Origin: an uncultured Kiloniellaceae bacterium
GTDB taxonomy: Bacteria; Pseudomonadota; Alphaproteobacteria; Kiloniellales; Kiloniellaceae
Direction of reading: 5' to 3'
Assembly: GCA_947493695.1 (NCBI GenBank)
Contig: CANLSF010000007.1
Span: 248,001 to 312,000 of the forward strand
Length of the DNA stretch: 64,000 nt
Position numbers and translations under genes: made by a program. This document shows, piece by piece, positions 48,829 to 57,860 of this stretch (its first letter is position 1; the number at the start of each line of letters is the position of its first letter). The notes beneath the pieces were generated by a model. That model was not told where the DNA came from. It was given only the letters and a program-made list of their open reading frames with translations, and searched no databases.

Positions 48829-50196
48829 ATGAAAATTGCTGTTGTTGGAACCGGCGTATCGGGCTTGGGCGCAGCGTGGGCGCTCGCGAAAGAGCACCAG
48901 GTCGTGGTTTACGAACAGAGCGATCGGCTCGGTGGACATGCAAACACAGTGTCTGTTGCCATACCCGGCCGAGAGGAAAAGGTCGACGTAGACATTGGGT
49001 TCATCGTTTACAATGAACTCAACTACCCGAACCTGGTGCGCCTGTTCAACCGCCTGAGCGTACCGACGGAAGCGAGCGACATGTCGTTCTCGGTTTCGCT
49101 CGACAAGGGTTCCTTCGAGTATGAAGGCAGCCTGAGCGGCCTGCTTGCGCAGCCTCAGAATCTGCTGAAACCATCTTACTGGCGGATGCTGAATGATTTG
49201 CGCCGCTTTTACCGCGACGCGCCTGCCCTGCTGGATGGCAACGACGATATCGGCCCTTCGCTCGGCAAGTACCTTAACGACAACAACTACGGCATGGAGT
49301 TCATCAGAGGGCATCTGCTGCCCATGGGGGCCGCCATATGGTCGACGCCTCCGGAGCAAATGCTCGATTATCCGGTCAAGAGCTTCGTGGCCTTCTGCGA
49401 AAACCACCGTCTCTTATCCTACAGCAACCGCCCGCAGTGGCGAACCGTCAAGGGCGGCAGCCGGAGTTATGTCTCACGCGTCGGCGACGCCCTCTCCAGT
49501 GGCAAGCGCGAGAGCGAGATCAGATTAAACGCGGCCGTGATTAGCCTGCAACGGCACGGTAACGGCGTAAGCCTTCGCGACGTCAACGGGCATAATGAAA
49601 ACTTCGACCAGGTAGTACTCGCATGCCACGCCGACCAGGCCCTCGCGATCCTGGGACAGGACGCCGCCGCCGAGGAGCGCAACATCCTCTCCGCCTTTCA
49701 CTACAGCGACAACAGAGTGGTGCTCCACAGCGACAGGAACCTGATGCCACGGCGCAAACGCGCATGGGCGAGCTGGAACTACCTCTCGGATCAGCCTTTG
49801 GGGGCCCTTGACGACCTGAGCCTGACCTACTGGATGAACCGCTTGCAAAACATTGATCCCTCGATACCTCTGTTCGTAACCCTGAATCCCGGAGAGCGGC
49901 AGATAAGCGGCCCGATCCACAAGGATGTCATCTTCAAGCACCCGCTCTTCGACCGCGGTGCACTGGAGGCACAGCGCAGGTTGAACCGAATCCAGGGACA
50001 GTCCGGTGTTTGGTTTTGCGGCAGTTACTTTGGGCATGGATTTCATGAAGATGGCTTACAATCCGGCTTGACCGTGGCCGCGGCATTGGGCTCTCCTCCT
50101 GAGTGGTTTGAGGAGATTACCCCCCGCAGCACAGCGGCCCGGCACGCAGTCCCGGCGCAACCCGCTGATCTTGGAACAGTGATGGCTGCCGAGTAA
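48829..50196 (+). CDS. FAD-dependent amine-oxidase-like oxidoreductase
   Basis: This 455-residue flavoprotein has the N-terminal motif 'IAVVGTGVSGLGAAWALAKE', the second GG signature 'DRLGGHANTV' and blocks typical of COG2907 proteins ('DVDIGFIVYNELNYPNLVRL', 'HLLPMGAAIWSTPPEQMLDY', 'CGSYFGHGFHEDGLQSGL'). It is first of three tightly spaced genes with DUF1365 (10-bp gap) and a CFA-type methyltransferase. Homologous operons occur widely in proteobacteria, and related genes act in fatty-acid modification of membrane lipids, so an acyl-chain desaturation or oxidation role is inferred. Confidence 0.87.
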   Translation: MKIAVVGTGVSGLGAAWALAKEHQVVVYEQSDRLGGHANTVSVAIPGREEKVDVDIGFIVYNELNYPNLVRLFNRLSVPTEASDMSFSVSLDKGSFEYEGSLSGLLAQPQNLLKPSYWRMLNDLRRFYRDAPALLDGNDDIGPSLGKYLNDNNYGMEFIRGHLLPMGAAIWSTPPEQMLDYPVKSFVAFCENHRLLSYSNRPQWRTVKGGSRSYVSRVGDALSSGKRESEIRLNAAVISLQRHGNGVSLRDVNGHNENFDQVVLACHADQALAILGQDAAAEERNILSAFHYSDNRVVLHSDRNLMPRRKRAWASWNYLSDQPLGALDDLSLTYWMNRLQNIDPSIPLFVTLNPGERQISGPIHKDVIFKHPLFDRGALEAQRRLNRIQGQSGVWFCGSYFGHGFHEDGLQSGLTVAAALGSPPEWFEEITPRSTAARHAVPAQPADLGTVMAAE

Positions 50197-50206
50197 GGGT
50201 TCGGAT

Positions 50207-51022
50207 ATGCAACGCCAGAATGACCCCGAAGGCGGAACGGCACGCCAGCCCGAGAGCGCTTCCTGCCTCTACTATGGTCGCGTCATGCACAAGCGCCTGC
50301 GGCCTTTTTCGCATCGTTTCAGCTATCGCTCCTTCTCCATGCTGATTGATCTCGATGAACTCGCCGGCCTCGATCGGAAATTGCGGTTCTTCTCTCACAA
50401 CCGGCCAAACATCTTTTCCTTTCACGATAGCGACCATGGTGCGCGTGACGGAACACCGCCGCGCGCATGGCTGGACGAAAGACTTGCAGAGCGTGACATC
50501 GCGTTGGACGGCGGGCAGGTCCAGGTCCTCTGCATGCCGCGAATCCTGGGCTATGTCTTCAATCCGCTTTCGATCTGGTTCTGCCGGGACCGGTCCGGCC
50601 GCCTGAAGGCTATTGTTTATGAAGTCAGAAACACATTCGGCGAACAGCATTGCTATGTTGAACCCGTCGAGAAGAACTGGAACGAAGGCGACGCGTTGAT
50701 CCAGAGCTGCGACAAGGCTTTCTACGTCTCTCCCTTCATCGGTATGAAAGCGCGATACAATTTTCGCCTCAAGATTCCCGCTCAGGTTCTTTCCGTCGTT
50801 ATCCGGCAGCAGGTTCCCGAAGGAGAGATGCTGGTTGCGACCCAGAAGGGCAAACGGGCCGAGCTCTCGTCCCTCGCCCTCCTCTCGACATTGCTGCGCT
50901 ATCCCCTGATGACCTTCAAGGTAACCGGCGCAATCCACTGGGAAGCTCTGCGGCTCTGGTTCAAGGGCGCACGCTTTCAAAAACGCCCGAACGCAACGGC
51001 GAAAGATGCAGCAAATGTCTGA
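50207..51022 (+). CDS. DUF1365 family protein
   Basis: This 271-residue protein belongs to DUF1365 (COG3496). Recognisable blocks are 'YYGRVMHKRLRPFSHRFSYR', 'GGQVQVLCMPRILGYVFNPL', 'SIWFCRDRSGRLKAIVYEVR', 'NTFGEQHCYV' and 'KAFYVSPFIGMKARYNFRL'. No catalytic mechanism is established. It regularly lies between the FAD oxidoreductase and the CFA-type enzyme, as here, so it probably takes part in the same lipid-modifying step. Confidence 0.88.
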   Translation: MQRQNDPEGGTARQPESASCLYYGRVMHKRLRPFSHRFSYRSFSMLIDLDELAGLDRKLRFFSHNRPNIFSFHDSDHGARDGTPPRAWLDERLAERDIALDGGQVQVLCMPRILGYVFNPLSIWFCRDRSGRLKAIVYEVRNTFGEQHCYVEPVEKNWNEGDALIQSCDKAFYVSPFIGMKARYNFRLKIPAQVLSVVIRQQVPEGEMLVATQKGKRAELSSLALLSTLLRYPLMTFKVTGAIHWEALRLWFKGARFQKRPNATAKDAANV

Positions 51023-51126
51023 ACCCTATACTTGATAAGAAAACCGGAGGGCAGCGGATGCGCCTGGCCATATGGATCAAAAACAATCGCGCCGCAGGCG
51101 CAGACTGAACGACGAGGAAGAATACA

Positions 51127-52326
51127 TTGGGGCTGTACAAGACCATAACTTACCGGCAGATCCACAAACTGCTCAACCTGCTGGGCTCAACCCTGACCAA
51201 GGGTGCGATCGACATCACGCTGCCCGACGGCAGTACCCGTCGCTTCGAGGCAGACGTGAAAGGCCCGGAAGCGGAAATCCATATCACGACACCCAAATTC
51301 TTCTCCTGTTTGGTTACCGGAGGTCACCTCGGCTTTGCGGACGCCTACGTCGCGGAGTACTTCCAGACACCTGATCTCGTCGCATTGCTGGAATTCGGCG
51401 AAGCCAATCAGGACGCCTGGGACGATGTTCTGGCGGGGCGGCCCCTGCCCAGGCTCATCAGCCGACTGCATCATCTCTTGAACTTTAATTCCAAAACCGG
51501 TTCACGCCGCAACATCTCGCAGCACTATGACCTGGGGAACAACTTCTACCGGCGCTGGCTCGACGAAAGCCTGACCTACTCCTCGGCGATCTTCGCGCGG
51601 CCTGACGAACCGCTTGAAACTGCGCAGTCGAACAAATACCGGCGACTGTCGGAAATAGCGCATGTCGCACCCGGACAACATGTCCTGGAGATTGGATGCG
51701 GTTGGGGCGGTTTCGCGAGCTACCTAGCCCGAGAGCATGACTGCAAGGTCACCGCGGTCACGATTTCGAACGAACAGTACGACTTCGCCTGCCAGCGCAT
51801 TCAGGCAGACGGTCTGAACGAGCGGGTCGAGATCCAGCGCCGCGACTACCGGGACATCGATGGCAGCTTCGACCGGATAGTCTCCATCGAGATGCTGGAA
51901 GCCGTGGGTGTGCGCTATTGGCCGGTCTTCTTCGATAAGCTGCGTAACAGCCTGAAGCCCGGCGGAATAGCAGCGTTACAGGCCATCACCATCGCGGATC
52001 ATGCCTGGGAGGGCTACAGCAGGAACACCGAGTTCATTCAGCGTCACATTTTTCCCGGCGGCATGCTGCCATCACCGGAAATCATCGCCCAGCAATCCGC
52101 CCGCGCGGGTCTGAACTATAAAACCGACAACGACTTCGGTTGGCACTACGGCGAGACTCTTCGGCGCTGGCGCAGCAGTTTCGATGACGCCTGGCCCAGC
52201 ATCGCCTCGCTTGGATTCGACGAGCACTTCCGGCGCCTCTGGACCTACTACCTCGCCTATTGCGAGGCGGGGTTTAACGTCGGCCGCATTGACGTCAAAC
52301 AGTTCGCGCTTCAACGACCTCTGTAG
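51127..52326 (+). CDS. cfa: Cyclopropane-fatty-acyl-phospholipid synthase family methyltransferase
   Basis: This 399-residue protein has an N-terminal lipid-binding region and a C-terminal SAM-dependent methyltransferase domain with 'VLEIGCGWGGFASYLAREHD', 'QHYDLGNNFYRRWLDESLTY' and 'IVSIEMLEAVGVRYWP'. It methylates unsaturated acyl chains in membrane phospholipids, to a cyclopropane or a methyl-branched product. It starts with TTG at 51127 behind a GAGGAAG site; no ATG fits. Being downstream of the FAD oxidoreductase and DUF1365, it belongs to the specialised operon type rather than a solitary housekeeping cfa. Confidence 0.9.
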   Translation: MGLYKTITYRQIHKLLNLLGSTLTKGAIDITLPDGSTRRFEADVKGPEAEIHITTPKFFSCLVTGGHLGFADAYVAEYFQTPDLVALLEFGEANQDAWDDVLAGRPLPRLISRLHHLLNFNSKTGSRRNISQHYDLGNNFYRRWLDESLTYSSAIFARPDEPLETAQSNKYRRLSEIAHVAPGQHVLEIGCGWGGFASYLAREHDCKVTAVTISNEQYDFACQRIQADGLNERVEIQRRDYRDIDGSFDRIVSIEMLEAVGVRYWPVFFDKLRNSLKPGGIAALQAITIADHAWEGYSRNTEFIQRHIFPGGMLPSPEIIAQQSARAGLNYKTDNDFGWHYGETLRRWRSSFDDAWPSIASLGFDEHFRRLWTYYLAYCEAGFNVGRIDVKQFALQRPL

Positions 52327-52363
52327 CCGTTTCGGATTAAGTCAAAACCACCTGAAAGAGAAT

Positions 52364-52837
52364 TTAAGCACCCCTTGGTTCATCAAAATCGATAACGATC
52401 ATGATCATATCGACGGTCACGCCATCCGTAGCCAAGGGTAACGCCAAACGCTGGTAGATGATGAAGTTCTTTTCGGGAATCGGCATGGGGGTTCGCGCGA
52501 GATCCACGCGTCCCTTGTCCACCAGATCGGCATAGCTTTTAAGATGCTCGCCAAAGAATTCCGCGTCATAAATCTCGTCAAACCAGGCCCCGGTCGAATC
52601 TCGTCCAAAGCGCTCGACGATACCTGTTCCGACCAGGCGGTGCCGAAAACGGTAATTTTTTCCATCTCTTACAACATCGACCAGATTCAACCACGGGAGC
52701 ACCGAAGGTAACTCCAGAGGATCTATCGCATCTCGCCCGGGGAGAAGATCACCGGATTTTTTTGAACGCCAGTATCTGTATGCCTCCTGATGCAAAGGGC
52801 TTTGCAAGCGCGGCAAAACATCATCACCATTACCCAT
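52364..52837 (-). CDS. PAS-domain protein
   Basis: This 157-residue cytoplasmic protein fits the short PAS_5 family found in multiple copies in alphaproteobacteria: 'HQEAYRYWRSKKSGDLLPGR', 'DAIDPLELPSVLPWLNLVDV', 'NYRFRHRLVGTGIVERFGRD', 'GAWFDEIYD' and 'YQRLALPLATDGVTVDMIMI'. No output domain is fused, so its partner and ligand are unknown. An earlier in-frame ATG at 52891 is possible; neither start has a strong ribosome site. It is convergent with cfa, 37 bp away. Confidence 0.75.
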   Translation of the reverse strand: MGNGDDVLPRLQSPLHQEAYRYWRSKKSGDLLPGRDAIDPLELPSVLPWLNLVDVVRDGKNYRFRHRLVGTGIVERFGRDSTGAWFDEIYDAEFFGEHLKSYADLVDKGRVDLARTPMPIPEKNFIIYQRLALPLATDGVTVDMIMIVIDFDEPRGA

Positions 52838-53668
52838 ATTATTTTTTGCCTGTCCCCACCTGTTTCCTCCGCCTTTGCTGGCGCACACCATACCACTGTA
52901 TGCAAGCGGACGAAGTGTTTTGTCAATGCTTCATACGTCCATTGCGAGTAGAACTTATATTCTCTGCTTGATTGAATTAAGACCCGACACCGAAGGAGCC
53001 AGCAGCACTGCGCGCATTGAGCAAACAGCAACCTGAATTCGGACAGCGCCTGCGTTTCGCGCGTATGTTTTTAAGGTCGAGCCGTTTCAAGGGTTCCAGT
53101 GAAAAGGAACAGGCTCCTGAGTTGAGAAGATCTTAAGTTATCAAGCCGAAATCTAGTGTTCCCCCTGGAAACAGAATAGCCAAGCTGTCTCCCGACCATT
53201 TCCCCAGGGCGAGTCCGCACCTCCTGCACATATTTATTAAACCAATTATTTGGATCCCTTTGGCTTATTTATTTACATTAATTGTTAAGTGCCCGCGAAG
53301 ATACGATTTTCTTTTCACATACGGAAGGCAAGGTCGATCAGAGACAAAACTTGTCGTAAAACGAAACGAAAAATCCATTTAAACCACTGATAATTATATA
53401 TTTACCACAAAAGAAATCGATACCCGGGCAACATTGCCCCGCCACCATCGCACCTGCGAACTCAGAGCAAGAAGTCTCCGAATCCAAGTTTTCGAGACAA
53501 CTGTGACACGAGACCAATGCTGAAACCGCGCAAACCAACCGGCAGTCAAACAGGGAGCTTATCTGACGCGCGATTACTTTAGCCTACAACGCCTGAACTC
53601 CCCTTCAGACGTGTTTTGACCAGAAGATGCCCATCGATCAGGAAGGCCGTTCCAACTTTTGCTGTGGC
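52838..53668. other. Intergenic region, no gene seen
   Basis: About 830 bp with several AT-rich patches (around 53230-53420) and only short frames without motifs. The promoter of the PAS gene should be in its left part. I found no RNA gene or repeat. Confidence 0.45.
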
Positions 53669-54448
53669 TCACTCGCGCGGCAGAACCTTGCGCATCAGCG
53701 CGAAAAACAGCGGATACGGCAGGAGCTTCAGGGTTTTGAGTATATATGCGAGACGACGTGGAAAGATCACCTCGAAGCGTCGCGACTCAAGCCCCGCCAC
53801 CATCGCCTTCGCCGCGTCGTCAACCGCCATAAGAAACGGCATGGGAAAGGGATTCTTGTCCGTCAGGGGTGTTTTGACGAAGCCCGGATTTACAATCTGC
53901 AGCTTGATCCCGAGTTCGTCACACTCCGGTTTCAGAGCCTCCGCCATGTTGATCAGTCCTGCCTTGGTGGCGCCGTAGCCTGCCGAGGTCGGCAGTCCGA
54001 GGTATCCGGCGACTGACGAAACCAGGGCAACATGCCCGCATCCGCGCGAAATCATCCCAGGCAAGACCGTTTCCAGGCAATAGACGCAGCCCATCAAATT
54101 AAGTTCGATCAGGGCGCGGACATCATCTGCGGAGAAGCCCTTCGCCATCACCTCACGATGAGTTCCTGCATTCAGCAGAGCCAGACCGATTGGACCGGCC
54201 TCGGCCTCGATCGCTTTGACCGCGCTTGCAACCGCCTCCCTGTCCGTCACGTCGAGCGGATAGACTGCAAGCGTTCCCGACTCTCCTGCGAGCTCCCGGG
54301 CCAAATCTGCAAGGGCCTCGCCCCGGCGGGCGGACACCACAACACTATATCCTTGCGACACGAGCAAAGACGCGACGGCGCGCCCAAGGCCCGAGCTTGC
54401 CCCTGTAATCCAGATGCAACTCCCGTTCTCGACAAGCTTTTTCGCCAA
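53669..54448 (-). CDS. Short-chain dehydrogenase/reductase
   Basis: This 259-residue SDR has the cofactor motif 'WITGASSGLGRAVASLL', 'LLNAGTH' (NNAG position), the catalytic Ser in 'VALVSSVAGYLGL' and the YxxxK pair in 'GYGATKAG'. A hydrophobic C-terminal segment ('LKLLPYPLFFALMRKVLP') suggests membrane association. It uses a TTG start at 54448 with GAGGGA upstream. SDRs of this type often accompany the CFA/DUF1365 operon, which lies 1.3 kb away on the other strand; the substrate is unknown. Confidence 0.85.
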   Translation of the reverse strand: MAKKLVENGSCIWITGASSGLGRAVASLLVSQGYSVVVSARRGEALADLARELAGESGTLAVYPLDVTDREAVASAVKAIEAEAGPIGLALLNAGTHREVMAKGFSADDVRALIELNLMGCVYCLETVLPGMISRGCGHVALVSSVAGYLGLPTSAGYGATKAGLINMAEALKPECDELGIKLQIVNPGFVKTPLTDKNPFPMPFLMAVDDAAKAMVAGLESRRFEVIFPRRLAYILKTLKLLPYPLFFALMRKVLPRE

Positions 54449-54732
54449 AACTGAAATTCCCTCGCTCGAAGCACCCTACTGATCCGCCCGTCGGCGGCAC
54501 TTCCAATATCGAAATACAGTGCGCCTAACGCGCAGTTGCACAAGCCCAATCGGATTCAAGAGAGTCTACGTACCTGATGACGCTTTGGATCCTACCAGAT
54601 CACTCACTTGAATAATTGAATTGGTCACTGATTGCCGCACCCCAGAGTTTAATCCTTCGGTTCCGCATCGAATTAAAAGTAAATCTCACGTGTCTGAGAG
54701 TACCTTAACGTCGAATCCAGACGTGCTTTATT

Positions 54733-54761
54733 CCCTCACATTACTGTCATTTCTCTGTAAC
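54733..54761 (+). promoter_or_regulatory. Candidate PhoB box upstream of phoX
   Basis: CTGTCAT at 54744-54750 and CTGTAAC at 54755-54761 form direct repeats with the 11-bp period of Pho boxes (7/7 and 6/7 matches to CTGTCAY). A weaker third unit, CCCTCAC, starts 11 bp before. The site is 117 bp upstream of the phoX ATG. Confidence 0.6.
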
Positions 54762-54877
54762 ATACCAATCCTACAAGAAGCCCAAGAGATACCCGAATTC
54801 GGGATTGTTAGAACCTCCGGCCGTTATTGTGGAACTGTGGACTCTCGTGACAGCCGGACATGCAGTGGAGGTGCAGC

Positions 54878-56875
54878 ATGAAGACGAATGACACACAGGG
54901 TTTGACGCGCGCAGAAGCGTTTGAGCAGTCAGACGACATCCCCAGCAACCCCTCGACAGCGCCCACAATCGGCGACGTTATCGCATCGCGTTTCGGACGC
55001 CGCGACGTCTTGAAGGGGGCGTTGGCCGTCACCGCGATTTCCGCCGTTTCCTCTTTGATGGCCGGGACCAGCAAAGACGCACTGGCCGCCAAGGCAAGCT
55101 TCAGCTTTTCGGAGATCAACCACGGCGTCGACGAGACCCATCACGTGGCCGAAGGCTACGACGCGGATATCCTGATCCGCTGGGGCGATCCGATTTTCCC
55201 CGATGCGCCTGAATTCGATCCGATGAAGCAGACCGTTGCCGCGCAGTTGAAGCAGTTCGGCTACAATAACGACTTCGTCGGTTATGTCGGCCTGCCTTTC
55301 GGCTCCGACAACCCTGACCATGGCCTGCTTTGCGTCAATCATGAATACACCAGTGAAGAAGTCATGTTCCCAGGATTGGGCCGTCAGGACCGCGACGCCA
55401 AGTTCGCCGGCATGACCCAGGAACTGATTGACATCGAAATGGCCGCGCACGGCGGCTCGGTGATCGAGATTAGAAAGGGCACCGATCGCAAATGGAGTCT
55501 GGTCAAGGACAGCAAGTATAACCGGCGCATCACCGCCAGCACGACCGAGATGACGGTCGGTGGGCCCGCAGCCGGACACGAGCGCCTGAAGACCTCAGCA
55601 GATCCGGCCGGGATGAAAATCTTCGGCACATACAACAACTGCGCTGGCGGCATGACCCCCTGGGGCACCTATCTGATGGCCGAAGAAAACTTCCATGGCT
55701 ACTTCAACGGCGAATTGCCGGAAGACCACAAGGAAGCCGCAAATCACAAGCGTTATGGCGTGCCTGGCGGCTGGTACGCCTGGGGTGACTATGACGAGCG
55801 TTTCAACGTGAGCATGGAACCGAACGAGCCGAACCGCTTCGGTTGGGTCGTTGAAGTCGATCCCTTCGAGCCTGACTCCATCCCGGTCAAACGGACCGCC
55901 CTGGGGCGCGCAAAGCATGAAGGTGCAGAGCCGATTATCAACAAAGACGGCAAGGTCGTGGTCTACTCCGGCGACGACCAACGCTTCGACTATCTCTACA
56001 AGTTCGTCAGCGCGGGCACCTACAACGCAGACGACCGTAAGGCCAACATTGGCTTACTTGATGAAGGCACGCTCTACGTCGCGATGTTCGAAGAAGGCGG
56101 CATGACTTGGCTGCCGCTTGTGCATGGCAACGGCCCGCTGACCGCCGACAACGGGTTTAACGATCAGGGAGACGTGGTCATTGAAGCACGGCGCGCCGCC
56201 GACCTGATGGGCGCAACCCCGATGGATCGGCCGGAAGATGTTGAACCAAATCATAAGACCAACAAGGTCTACGTCATGTGCACAAACAACTCGAAGCGCA
56301 AGGAAGATCAGGTCAACATCGCCAATCCGCGTCCCTCCAACACCTTCGGTCATATCATTGAGCTGAGCCCGCCGGACGGCGATCACAGTGCAGAGAAGTT
56401 TGCCTGGGACATCCTGGTAAAATGCGGTGATCCGAATGTGGCTGAAGTGGGCGCCCAGTGGAACCCTGCCACCAGCGAAAACGGCTGGTTCGGTTCGCCG
56501 GACAACTGCGCCGTCGATCACGCTGGCCGCCTCTGGATCTCAACGGATCAGGGCAGCAACTGGTCGAAGTCCGGCACCGCCGACGGTATCTGGGCGATGG
56601 AGACCGACGGCGAGTTGCGCGGCACCGGCAAGATGTTCTTCCGGGTTCCAATTGGTGCGGAGATGTGTGGCCCACGCTTTGCGCCGGACGATAAGTCGCT
56701 GTTCCTTGCAGTCCAGCATCCGGCAACAGACGGCACTAAAAACTATCCGGGTTTCGAAAAGAACTCGACCTTTGAGGAGCCCGCGACCCGCTGGCCTGAC
56801 TTCAAGGACGGTGTTCCGCCACGGCCTTCCCTGGTCGTGGTCACCAAAAAGGACGGCGGCGTTATCGGGATATAA
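54878..56875 (+). CDS. phoX: PhoX-family alkaline phosphatase, Tat-exported
   Basis: This 665-residue protein has a twin-arginine signal (Arg41-Arg42 in 'SRFGRRDVLKGALAVTAIS') and a full DUF839/PhoX beta-propeller domain: 'GLPFGSDNPDHGLLCVNHEY', 'AGGMTPWGTYLMAEENFHGY', 'GRAKHEGAEPIINKDGKVVV', 'SGDDQRFDYLYKFVS' and 'WISTDQGSNW'. PhoX is a Ca2+/Fe3+-dependent phosphatase of the periplasm, folded before export, releasing phosphate from organic esters. A GGAGGTG site precedes the ATG at 54878. The Pho-box candidate upstream suggests induction by phosphate limitation. A strong terminator follows. Confidence 0.93.
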   Translation: MKTNDTQGLTRAEAFEQSDDIPSNPSTAPTIGDVIASRFGRRDVLKGALAVTAISAVSSLMAGTSKDALAAKASFSFSEINHGVDETHHVAEGYDADILIRWGDPIFPDAPEFDPMKQTVAAQLKQFGYNNDFVGYVGLPFGSDNPDHGLLCVNHEYTSEEVMFPGLGRQDRDAKFAGMTQELIDIEMAAHGGSVIEIRKGTDRKWSLVKDSKYNRRITASTTEMTVGGPAAGHERLKTSADPAGMKIFGTYNNCAGGMTPWGTYLMAEENFHGYFNGELPEDHKEAANHKRYGVPGGWYAWGDYDERFNVSMEPNEPNRFGWVVEVDPFEPDSIPVKRTALGRAKHEGAEPIINKDGKVVVYSGDDQRFDYLYKFVSAGTYNADDRKANIGLLDEGTLYVAMFEEGGMTWLPLVHGNGPLTADNGFNDQGDVVIEARRAADLMGATPMDRPEDVEPNHKTNKVYVMCTNNSKRKEDQVNIANPRPSNTFGHIIELSPPDGDHSAEKFAWDILVKCGDPNVAEVGAQWNPATSENGWFGSPDNCAVDHAGRLWISTDQGSNWSKSGTADGIWAMETDGELRGTGKMFFRVPIGAEMCGPRFAPDDKSLFLAVQHPATDGTKNYPGFEKNSTFEEPATRWPDFKDGVPPRPSLVVVTKKDGGVIGI

Positions 56876-57007
56876 CCATCGCGTGTTGCTGTTTTCTCGA
56901 ACCACAGGGTTTCAAATCTTCGTTCGAGATCAGCGGCATGCAGCTCGGGGCCAACGGATTTTAAATCAAGTTCGCCGCAAAGGGCTCTAAGCTGAAATTG
57001 ATGTACA

Positions 57008-57043
57008 AAAAGGGCGGTTGGCACATACCAACCGCCCTTTTTT
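57008..57043 (+). terminator. Rho-independent terminator downstream of phoX
   Basis: AAAGGGCGGTTGG pairs with CCAACCGCCCTTT over a six-base loop, and a T-run completes the structure (57038-57043). It lies about 130 bases after the phoX stop codon. Confidence 0.85.
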
Positions 57044-57151
57044 CCGTCCTCACATCCGCTTTAACGAACTTGAAACGACCGGGGCGAGAGAATAAGTGCT
57101 GGAGTCGATGCCGTATCGCCTTAAAATTACTCCAGGCTCCGATCGATTTTT

Positions 57152-57793
57152 ATGCTAGGCAAACGCCCCATGACGTTCTCGCCACGCTTTTTACCCAATC
57201 GCCTGCTGCTAGCGACCGCCGCGGTTGGCCTGCTGACGCTTCTGCCCCGCCAGGCGGACCCGCATCCTCACGTCTGGATCGACACGGTCGTCAAGCCCCA
57301 GTTCATCGAAGGTAAACTGGCCGCCTTTGAAATCGACTGGACCTTTGACGAGCTGTACTCTTTCCTGGTCATCGACGATTTCGACGGGGATAAGAACGGC
57401 ATACTCGATGGAGATGAACTGGAAGCTCTTGCCAAGGCCAGCGTGAGCACTCTGGGCTCATCCAATTTCTTCACGCGGGTAACCTTGGATAACGAACCAC
57501 TCAGGAACATCGAGTTCGAAAATCTGACCGCCACCACGTATCTGGAACGTATCAGTTACCATTTCACAGCGAAGCTTGAAGAGCCGGTCGATATTCGCAC
57601 ACGCGACGTCACCTTCGCCACCTACGACGAAAACTACTACATCGAAATCCTGCTCAACGAAGACGATCCGGTGCGCTTTGAGGGCAACTGGCCGAAGGCC
57701 TGCCGCTTTGAGATCGGACGGGACGAAGTGAATAGAATCTATTTTGATCTGGTTGCCCCGACAGTCGTCAGGTTCCCCTGCCTCACCTCTTAG
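57152..57793 (+). CDS. DUF1007 periplasmic protein with EF-hand-like loop
   Basis: This 213-residue protein has an N-terminal hydrophobic export signal (about residues 16-33) and a DUF1007 domain starting at 'DPHPHVWIDTVVKPQF' with a His-x-His pair. Residues 78-89, DGDKNGILDGDE, match the EF-hand loop pattern (D1, D3, N5, G6, L8, E12). DUF1007 proteins usually accompany NicO-type metal exporters, as here (67-bp gap), and may act as periplasmic metal-binding partners. The start is uncertain between 57152 and 57170; neither ribosome site is strong. Confidence 0.82.
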   Translation: MLGKRPMTFSPRFLPNRLLLATAAVGLLTLLPRQADPHPHVWIDTVVKPQFIEGKLAAFEIDWTFDELYSFLVIDDFDGDKNGILDGDELEALAKASVSTLGSSNFFTRVTLDNEPLRNIEFENLTATTYLERISYHFTAKLEEPVDIRTRDVTFATYDENYYIEILLNEDDPVRFEGNWPKACRFEIGRDEVNRIYFDLVAPTVVRFPCLTS

Positions 57794-57860
57794 TTTGCTG
57801 GACTGCCGAGAGGTGGTTTACCCAGCCCGCTCCAACAGAAATTCGCGATAGTTAGGTTTC

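Noticed and set aside
53338-53538. 66-codon Cys-containing frame on the minus strand
   Set aside because: No ribosome site and low-complexity composition in an AT-rich gap.
54621-54881. 86-codon plus frame upstream of phoX
   Set aside because: It covers the Pho-box region and runs into the phoX ribosome site; it has no motif.
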